Source of the DNA: Selaginella tamariscina
Lineage: Eukaryota; Streptophyta; Lycopodiopsida; Selaginellales; Selaginellaceae
Direction of reading: 5' to 3'
Length of the DNA: 64,000 nucleotides
Assembly (NCBI GenBank): GCA_003024785.1
Contig: PUQB01000065.1
Span: 329,050 to 393,049, forward strand
Shown: piece by piece, positions 58,801-64,000 of the stretch
How the letters are laid out: every line of letters starts with the position of its first letter
Numbering within the stretch: position 1 is the stretch's first letter
Program-made: the position numbers and the translations under genes
The notes under the pieces: generated by a model
Told to the model about the DNA's origin: nothing
Databases searched by the model: none
The model's input: only the letters and a program-made list of their open reading frames with translations

Positions 58801-59514
58801 TAGTCCAGTCCCACCTCCTCCAAAGCGATGTTGCAGAACTTGAATGTGCACAGTACGTCCTTGAGGACAAGGACTTCAATAAGGGGGAGGAATGTGAGAG
58901 ACTGTATGCCCATAATAGCACACTGTATTTATAATATATAATAAATATAGTATAAGGGCTTTGGGAGGGGCAGTGAGAGAGCTGAGAGCTTACTAGGAGC
59001 TAGGAGCGTGGAGAATTGCGGGGAGACTGTCTAGCTCGGGGGTGAGCTCTTGCTCTATGGTTGGGTGGTGAGTGAGGCAGCTTACTACTTTTAGGCCTGC
59101 TATGGGTAGGACTGTTACAATCTGGCAAAGCCTTGTTATACAGGCTTCGTCGTTAATCATTCTTAACATAATTTATTTTAATTATGTATTGTCTAGATTT
59201 AATATTTAAATTAGTCAAAGAAAATAGTTGTATAAATCAATTTTTGCTCACCTGTATATAGAGTTATACCATGAAAGAATGTACCTCTTCGTTTCCCATT
59301 GAATGCAACTATTTGCTATCTGGAGAAACTTCAATGCTCTCCAAACTCCTATTGAATAGATAATTGGCAAAACTTTATCACGTGCACACGCGCACACGCA
59401 CACTACTGAGCATACATACGACCATTTGGACTTTACCATTACCGTATCGTAAAGAGCATATACCTTCCTTCAAGCAGTTGCTATGACTTTTAGAACCGTC
59501 GATGTGAATCTTGC
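38451..59514 (-). CDS. Unrecognised host gene split by a 19.8-kb retroelement
   Basis: Minus-strand exons in matching phase: 59514-59464 ([16 protein letters not shown]), 59372-59285 ([19 protein letters not shown]...), then an exon that begins at 59144, is cut after 59120 by Ty3 element 3, and resumes at 39346, ending at 39236 ([20 protein letters not shown], then [13 protein letters not shown]). Further exon-like parts are 38820-38702 ([20 protein letters not shown]) and a last exon of about 38605-38451 ([40 protein letters not shown], stop). Joining the middle exon across the ATCTG target duplication restores a continuous frame. I cannot name the product. It is disrupted in this haplotype unless the whole 19.8 kb is spliced out. 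Confidence 0.5.
39347..39433. repeat. 87-bp near-perfect palindrome at an LTR end
   Basis: TGTGAGAGACTATATGCCC...CACTGTATTTATA is followed after a few bases by its reverse complement TATAAATACAGTG...GGGCATACAGTCTCTCACA. Only one mismatch is seen (ACTATATG versus CATACAGT). The 3' LTR has the outer copy only. Confidence 0.9.
39347..39610 (+). repeat. 5' LTR of Ty3 element 3
   Basis: Longer than the 3' LTR (264 versus 227 bp) because its first 40 bases are repeated in inverted form. Ends match the 3' LTR. Confidence 0.9.
39660..41060 (+). pseudogene. Gag and protease of Ty3 element 3
   Basis: After MSDYEGDGG the Gag reads on with stops. [20 protein letters not shown] marks the capsid start. 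A knuckle near 40620 is [13 protein letters not shown], with the second Cys changed to Tyr. At 40873 the protease active site reads [12 protein letters not shown], where D-T/S-G is expected. Confidence 0.75.
41440..42457 (+). pseudogene. RT and first half of RNase H, Ty3 element 3
   Basis: [31 protein letters not shown], then (new frame) [14 protein letters not shown] sequence and [14 protein letters not shown]. The RNase H start is [20 protein letters not shown]. The frame ends at EKRYSTY, where the DNA element begins; the domain continues with [19 protein letters not shown] at 57242. Confidence 0.85.
42458..42484 (+). repeat. Left terminal inverted repeat
   Basis: ATGCAAGTTGTAACTAAA then ATGGGCATG. 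It differs from the right TIR at positions 6 and 19. It is followed by GCTATAGTCCCATTT, so an AATGGG...CCCATT subterminal inversion is present. Confidence 0.92.
42485..42964. other. Left subterminal AT-rich region
   Basis: No gene. It contains two closely spaced GGAATATTC/GAATATTC motifs (42550-42600). Similar GAATATTC motifs lie near the right end (about 57033-57070) and in the centre, so they could be accessory transposase sites; that is inference only. Confidence 0.4.
42965..46085 (-). CDS. Putative DDE/D transposase of the DUF7869 type
   Basis: From ATG at 46085 ([18 protein letters not shown]), with a frame change near 45870, an exon ending at 44148, a 54-bp GT-AG intron (44094-44147) and an exon from 44093 to the stop at 42965; about 1,020 residues. 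The N-terminus holds two related modules ([39 protein letters not shown]). [18 protein letters not shown] suggests metal binding. [12 protein letters not shown] (about 44640), [11 protein letters not shown] (44183-44151, right before the intron) and [16 protein letters not shown] (about 44026-43993) give the acidic residues of an RNase H-like DDE/D fold and match the conserved core of DUF7869 proteins. The C-terminus ends with a small beta-rich module (IVKVAWFKP). It reads towards the left TIR; array 1 lies 180 bp upstream of the start. One base change is needed for a continuous N-terminus. Confidence 0.78.
46267..46957. repeat. Palindrome array 1: about 14 copies of GGCGGGATTAATCCCGCC
   Basis: Perfect copies start at 46267, 46312, 46357, 46399, 46444, 46486, 46533, 46578, 46765 and 46895; variants at 46622, 46720, 46836 and 46940. 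The first eight are spaced 42-47 bp, about four helical turns. Spacers are rich in TCCGACRAGGAAG and its complement. The array is a GC island in AT-rich DNA and lies just upstream of the transposase gene. Both strands stay open as GGINPA and AGLIPP peptides, because the 18-bp unit and most spacings are multiples of three; I do not regard these as genes. Confidence 0.97.
46423..46524. repeat. 44-bp inverted repeat within array 1
   Basis: 46423-46466 (CTCCGACGAGGAAGGGAGTC...) is the exact reverse complement of 46481-46524, with a 14-base loop. Each arm contains a full 18-bp palindrome, so the structure is a palindrome of palindromes able to form a long cruciform. Confidence 0.93.
46970..50570. 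other. AT-rich centre of the DNA element
   Basis: No gene is supported. It contains roughly 325-bp direct repeats at 47640-48260 (ATTAATGGGATTTTCTCAAT appears twice, with GAATATTC nearby); several TCTCTCTTCTCTCATACATACACACCATGCATGATC copies in shortened form at 48690-49020; and three to four repeats of a TGTGTATGTATATG / CGCACACACACGCACACTCC block at 49440-50540. Long (AC)n tracts lie at about 49714-49760 and 49850-49890. Confidence 0.7.
48559..48589. repeat. Plant-type telomere repeat tract
   Basis: About four CCCTAAA units. A second tract of similar length is at 49028-49054. Both are internal to the DNA element and between the two palindrome arrays. Confidence 0.9.
50576..52069. repeat. 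Palindrome array 2: about 25 copies of GGCGGGATTAATCCCGCC
   Basis: Perfect copies start at 50576, 50616, 50705, 50745, 50791, 50881, 50932, 50976, 51066, 51112, 51380 and 51686. Variants lie at 50661, 50835, 51021, 51424, 51470, 51510, 51554, 51598, 51640, 51875, 51963, 52007 and 52052, among others. Regular spacing is 40-51 bp. Spacers carry ATGCCCTGCGCGGAAT or its complement in alternating orientation (50817-50832 against 50901-50916). The array decays towards the ParB-like gene, with G-to-A changes (GGCGAGATT). It ends about 340 bp upstream of that gene's ATG. Long open frames across it are repeat artefacts. Confidence 0.97.
52411..55511 (+). CDS. ParB/sulfiredoxin-fold-like protein with methylase-like C-terminus
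   Basis: Exons: 52411-52433; 52494-53810; 53874 to 54712 (at least two frame changes, near 53960-54060 and 54350); 54766-55511. Introns are 53-63 bp and GT-AG. The N-terminal module (residues about 11-75, [20 protein letters not shown]) resembles that of the neighbouring transposase. Residues about 267-362 look like a ParB N-terminal domain: [20 protein letters not shown] ... [20 protein letters not shown], where ParB proteins have a G-E/H-x-R-x-x-A motif. A Lys-rich linker ([11 protein letters not shown]) follows. The C-terminal exon has [18 protein letters not shown]...FAVEKDK, resembling motif I and the following E-K/R-D of N4/N6 DNA methylases, with [10 protein letters not shown] where DPPY is expected. 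ParB-methylase fusions are known in phages and bacteria. Catalysis is doubtful. DNA binding is the likely role. Confidence 0.65.
53827..53844 (+). repeat. Stray palindrome copy in an intron
   Basis: GGCGGGATTTATCTCGCC, two changes from the consensus, inside the 63-bp intron (53811-53873) of the ParB-like gene. It is the only copy seen outside the two arrays. Confidence 0.9.
55623..56948 (+). CDS. FCP1/HAD phosphatase-like protein, frameshifted
   Basis: Candidate exons: 55623-55642 (or earlier), 55694-55739, 55801 to 56948, with GT-AG introns of 51 and 61 bp that keep phase ([20 protein letters not shown]). An FCP1-homology domain follows: [11 protein letters not shown] (56050-56085), [31 protein letters not shown], then, after a frame change near 56340, [23 protein letters not shown] and [23 protein letters not shown]1/SCP enzymes are HAD phosphatases with DxDx(T/V). 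Here the second Asp is Asn (DVNGV), as in some plant homologues, so activity may be weak or lost. It could be captured host cargo. The stop lies 289 bp from the right TIR. Confidence 0.7.
57211..57237 (-). repeat. Right terminal inverted repeat
   Basis: Reads CATGCCCACTTTAGTTACAA then CGTGCAT on the plus strand, the inverse of the left TIR with two mismatches. It is followed by ATAT and then GACCAAGAG, the resumed RNase H codons. Confidence 0.92.
57242..58860 (+). pseudogene. Second half of RNase H and integrase, Ty3 element 3
   Basis: [40 protein letters not shown] and [12 protein letters not shown] complete RNase H. The integrase follows with frame changes: [14 protein letters not shown] near 57730, the core ([10 protein letters not shown] near 57890), [20 protein letters not shown] at 58230-58290, and a C-terminal part ([20 protein letters not shown] near 58620-58680). 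Not intact. Confidence 0.82.
58893..59119 (+). repeat. 3' LTR of Ty3 element 3
   Basis: TGTGAGAGACTGTATGCCC to GGACTGTTACA, followed by the ATCTG duplication. Confidence 0.92.
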
Positions 59515-59687
59515 CTTTTGTATGGGCTAGGAATACTGTTTTGTTTACCTATATTGAAGCATTCATTATTATGACCTAGTTTTTTGTATGCGTTTTAAAT
59601 TAGTTTAATTTTATAATAAATATATAATTCACACATGCACAATATTTATTATAAAATTAACTAATTTATTATATATAAACACACACT

Positions 59688-59830
59688 GTAAGGTAACTAC
59701 AGTAAATACGTAGGTTACCCTAATAATTAAGGTATATACGGGGCTAATCCTATAATTATAGGGATAATTTATTATGGGTTTATAGGATAGTCCAAATATG
59801 ATTAGGTATATACCTTAATACAAGATTGAG
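59688..59830. repeat. Direct repeat flanking the 2.3-kb region, left copy
   Basis: TGTAAGGTAACTACAGTAAA through CCAAATATGATTAGGTATAT recurs in the same orientation at 62011-62140 (TGTAAAGTAACTACGGTAAA ...). The two copies flank the Ty3 fragment at 59893-61687 and could be LTRs of a small element or a local duplication. Confidence 0.7.
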
Positions 59831-59892
59831 GGCTCAATTGTCACACAGAGCTAAATTATTTGTGTGAAGGAGTTACAACTAGAGGCTGGCAA

Positions 59893-61687
59893 AACTTAGC
59901 TGGTGGAAACTTTCGACGAGTGCGTGTGGACCTCATCTTGGGATGAGTTGAGTGGAGCAATGGCTAATTCCTAACAATGTACAAGAGTTACGGAGTTTCT
60001 TAGGCATGGTTAGTTATTATCGGTGATATACAAGGATTATGCCAAGAAAGCTTCTCCGTTAACTAGGTTGCTGAGGAAGGACGTTCCCTTTGCATTGAGT
60101 GCTTTAGAGGAGAGCAGTTTCCAAACTTTGAAACAAGCTTTGTGGAGTGGCCATTGGAGCTATACTTATGCAAGAGGGAGGCTTATTGCTTATGAGAGTC
60201 GTACTTTGAATCTTGCAGAACAACAATACTCAACGTATGAGCAAGAACTACTGGCTATTGTTAATGCATTATGAGTTTGGAATGGTGCAAGTTTCAAAGT
60301 GTTTTACAGATCACAAGACCTTGGTGTATCTGTTCAAACAGAAAGAGTTAAACTCTTGGCAAACTCGCTAGATGGTTAAGCTCATGGAGTTTGACAAATT
60401 TTCTATTGAGAATTGCGTGGGAAAGGCTAATGTTAGATGCTTTGTCACATATTAGGAGAGCCACAGTGGTTGGAGAATTCCAAACACGCTTATGTAATGC
60501 ATTAATAAGGACGATCAATGAATTTAGCCAGGTAGTTCAACATGCTCAAGCACAAGACGTTGAGGTGCAAGAGCTCAAGGACAGCTAGAGCCACCATTTC
60601 TCATTTTAGGATGGAGTTTTGTACTACAATGGCCGTGTGTATCTTCCTCGTGTGGACCATTTGATCAACCAGTACTATATTTTCATCATGATTACCTAGA
60701 GGCTGGTCATTTGGGGAGCAAAACGCATGAATTGATCAAGAGGAGGTTCTATTAGAGGAATATGAAAGCTGATATCATAGAGTACTGTAGGACTTGTGAC
60801 AAGTGTCAGCAAGTAAAGGTGCCTAGGGAGAAACCAAGTGGGTTATTAGTACCATTGCCTATTCTAGACAAGCGATGGGGCAATATCTCTATGGACTTTG
60901 TTACCTATTTGCTAAGGACACACTGGCATTGAAATGAGTCCATATTATGCTATGTTTGGACGGCATCCCAAGATAGCTTTTGAGCCAGTTTAGCAAGTAA
61001 GAAAGCTCAAGGCAACATGGATGAGGAAGCTAAAGATCTGAGTGTTGAGTTTGGAAACATTGAACTTACAAAACAACTCAAAGTTGAGCTATTAAGTTTG
61101 CTAATGAGCACAGAAGCTTCTGAGAGTTCTAGGTGGGAGATTATGTATATCTTCAAGTGATATTTGCCACACATGTAAGGCGGAACATTATTGTGGCCTT
61201 ACGGAAGGGACACAATATAGTTGTCTCTCACGTAGGTCCTAATGAAATTCTGGAGCGTGGCATATCGACTACGGTTGCCAGAAGGAGTGAGGGTGCACCC
61301 AGTATTTCATGTTAGTTAGTTAAGAGAGTACTTATAAGGAATGAGTCCCAGGTAGATTCTTTGTGGATGTACAAGGCTAATAATATAGGACCAGTTGAGT
61401 AAGTTATACTGCCCTTGAGGATAAGGACTTGCTAATGGGGGAGGATTGTTACGACCCATATAACGAATCAAAGAATATTCTCTATAAAAGAGTATAAGCT
61501 AAATATTTCCAAAAGGTTATACATAGATATAGAAGAATCCAAAAAAGATATAGATCTAAGGTATAAAAGGAATTAGTAGAATTAAAGAAGGCACTCTAAT
61601 ATTGGAAGCCCTCTTTTGGAGAGTAGAATGTGGAGGCTTCGGGTGGTTTTGTGAGTGTTTCTAGTTTGTACGTAGTGGTGCCTAACA
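59893..61687 (+). mobile_element. Deleted Ty3/gypsy fragment related to element 1
   Basis: It begins in protease-like sequence (CTGGCAAAACTTAGCTGGTGG). It then skips the RT palm and continues at the RNase H connection (MIYKDYAKKASPLTRLLRKD), RNase H, a partly deleted integrase (MGDYVYLQVIFATHVRRN) and a 3' LTR. It has no 5' LTR, and several internal deletions and frame breaks. Confidence 0.85.
61447..61687 (+). repeat. 3' LTR of the Ty3 fragment
   Basis: TGTTACGACCCATATAACG to GTAGTGGTGCCTAACA, the same family as the LTRs of element 1 but with diverged, slightly longer internal sequence. Preceded by the purine tract AATGGGGGAGGAT. Confidence 0.88.
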
Positions 61688-62140
61688 GCAATGTACACCC
61701 CATATTGATCTCCCCTGTTCTTGTACCTTCAAACCTTTGAACTGCTTACCTATTCCGAATCTCGTGGCCATTCTGTGAGCAATTTTTTTTTTACTTTTTA
61801 AATTTCTTTTACCAATTCTAAAATCATATATTTACATGAAGTAACTATAAGACTTAAGTACTAGATTAATCTTCAGGCAATCAAATAAGGGAGTAAAGTA
61901 AATTAGGACTATGTTTAAAATACCTAAGAATTAGTATTATGAAGTCTTTAATATTATGATTATTTATGTTACGTGGTTGAAGATTTTGTTTCCACACGGA
62001 AAGGAATAGTGTAAAGTAACTACGGTAAATTAAATAGGTTATCCTCGTAATTAAGGTATATACGGAATTAATTTTATAATTATAGGATAATCTATTATCG
62101 GTTTATAGAATAATCCAAATATGATTAAGTATATATTTTT

Positions 62141-64000
62141 TATTATATTATTAAACCTTAACATGAATACAAAAGTTATCTTAAGTTTCTTATTATTGTA
62201 TATTGTCTCGGGTCTATTAAAAATTAGTTAGCCTACTGTGCAACTTAGGAATATTCTCTATCCATTGTATGATGAACTAATTTAATTAAGTAATTTAATT
62301 ATTAAATATAATCAACACCAATAACCATGTAAATTGAATAAGTTTATTTGTCAAAGTGTATATTATTAGAATATGTTCAAGAGGTTGTTTCTTCACTTTT
62401 ATACTATAATGTTTAGAGTCTATCACAGGTAAATGACCGTTGTCGACGATTTAAAACTGTTACATATAATTAAAAATATTAGTATATGAATCTTATGGAC
62501 ATATGCGATCTCTTTCATTTTTTAAACACATTTTAATTTAAAATATCATATATATATATATATATAATTCATTAAAATTATATAATTTTATATATTATAA
62601 ATATTTTAATTTAAAATTAACAGTGGGATTTTCATATTAAGGAAATGTATGGGTGTTTTACACAATAATAAGGAGTGTTAACAAATTCACTTACATTTAA
62701 TCTAATTTACTTTTGCTTTATTTAATTCATTTATTCTTTTTTGTCAATTACTTTATGATATTTTATTTATAAATCACTAAGACATATTTAAGCTAAAGAA
62801 TATAAAAATTCTTTTAAATATATAAATATTTATTTTAGAACTTTAAAAAAAAATTATAATAAATTAATCGGAAATAAATCAAAACTCAACTTAAAAATTT
62901 GTAATTTGACCTGCACAGGCATATCTCTGAGTATCTTAATACAATGTACGCACACATGCATATGATATTTAGAATTCTCAACATTTTTGTTATTTCAATA
63001 TATAATTTGTTTATTCTTGAAACATATATGTATCTGTGTGCATGTACAAACAATTTATATATGTTCAATTTGCACCTTCTCAATTATTCATAATGCTAAT
63101 CTTCTTTATAATGCAAACTAGCATTATAAAATTAATTAATACTACTAATTAATAACATGGTCATAAACTCTTTATGAGTTATTAATGTTATATATTATTA
63201 AGGAAAATGATTTTATAATGCAAATTAAAAGGACAATTCAAAACAAACATAAAAACTCAATTACAAAATAAAAGAATTTTAAATTAAATACTTTTTGTTG
63301 TTAAATAGAAATGTTTTTAATTTTTTCTTTTGTTTTTTAGATATTACATGAAAAAAAATGTTTTAAACAAGAATGCATTTGATACATGTTTGATAGGTTT
63401 TCTTATAGAAATTTATATACGCACATTACCACTCTATGCATTGGTTACTCAGGTCTTAAGTATCACATTTATGTCATATAATACATATATATCTAAATTT
63501 TACATTATTAATATTTAAACTAATATTAATAAGGCAAATTATAAACTTTTATTTATTTCTGTCAAAAAAATTATTTGGCATGTATTAATATTTACTTACA
63601 CGAAATATTTAGAATATGTTTAATTTAAATACGATGAATAATAAATAGACCATGTATTCAACGAGCAGCAAGGCTAGGGTTTTTTTTAAATCTGACTTTA
63701 AATTTAATTTTAGTATTTATTTAAGTATATGATCATAGTATGTCACACGCACACACTATGTTTATATAAATTCTGTCACACACACACGTATGCAGTATAA
63801 AATCGTGTTTATCATTTATTTTAATTATATACCTTACATTTACGTATTTAAATAATAAAATCACATACACAACTATATTAAAACTTCTATTTGTTCATTG
63901 TATATAATATAGTTAAAAATATAGGTGTGTATATATATATATATATATATTACAGTTAAATAGTAAATAAAAACCATGGCATGTAATATTTTAGTGCATG
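62141..64000. other. AT-rich stretch without gene
   Basis: No gene is supported. Short (AT)n tracts at 62549-62567 and 63928-63950, and small CA runs. Open frames here are short and have no recognisable features. Confidence 0.6.

Larger units (their letters stand above)
39347..59119 (+). mobile_element. Ty3/gypsy LTR retrotransposon 3, carrying a nested DNA element
   Basis: LTRs are 39347-39610 and 58893-59119 (TGTGAGAGACT...GACTGTTACA), with a perfect 5-bp target duplication ATCTG at 39342-39346 and 59120-59124. The primer site TGGTATTAGAGCC (39612-39624) follows the 5' LTR; a polypurine tract AATAAGGGGGAGGAATG precedes the 3' LTR. Without the 14.8-kb DNA element nested in its RNase H, it is about 5.0 kb. 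Many in-frame stops in gag and pol show it was decayed or has decayed since. Confidence 0.93.

Overview
The window is AT-rich, repeat-dominated nuclear DNA from a land plant. Four things support this: a gene whose exons match plant biotin--protein ligase (HCS1), an IST1-like (ESCRT-III associated) gene, two matrixin-like genes with signal peptide and GPI-type C-terminus as in plant MMPs, and CCCTAAA (plant-type) telomere units. Introns are short and mostly GT-AG. I cannot name the species; a seed-free plant is possible but not shown.

Layout. 1-16 kb: two inverted copies of a matrixin-like gene, a 75-bp tandem repeat, and a complete but decayed Ty3/gypsy element (6478-11099, TSD AAATA). 12.7-25 kb: a large imperfect palindrome with a 3.7-kb repetitive element at its centre and a small TIR element in its right arm. 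24.5-26.6 kb: IST1-like gene. 28.9-33.7 kb: a second type of Ty3/gypsy element, inserted in a repeat that also exists uninterrupted at 11.9-12.7 kb. 34.5-36.3 kb: HCS1, with an unrecognised gene diverging from it. 38.4-59.5 kb: an unrecognised host gene on the minus strand, split by a third Ty3/gypsy element (39347-59119, TSD ATCTG). 59.7-61.7 kb: a fragment related to the first Ty3 element.

The notable discovery is inside the third Ty3 element. Its RNase H domain is cut by a 14.8-kb DNA element (42458-57237) with 27-bp terminal inverted repeats (25/27 matching) and an ATAT (or TA) target duplication. It carries (i) a minus-strand DUF7869-type putative DDE/D transposase, (ii) a divergent plus-strand gene for a ParB/sulfiredoxin-fold-like protein with a C-terminal stretch resembling a decayed DNA N4/N6-methylase, and (iii) a plus-strand FCP1-type HAD phosphatase-like gene. 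Immediately upstream of both divergent genes lies an array of a perfect 18-bp palindrome, GGCGGGATTAATCCCGCC, repeated at 40-51 bp spacing: about 14 copies upstream of the transposase and about 25 upstream of the ParB-like gene, with one more in a ParB-gene intron. The transposase and the ParB-like protein share an N-terminal module. My working model, which is inference, is a self-contained mobile element whose own DNA-binding protein(s) recognise the palindrome arrays, for transposition, expression control, or a parS-like partition/replication role.

Most coding regions carry single-base frameshifts, in host genes as well as transposons. This may be real decay or residual long-read assembly error, and it limits statements about activity.
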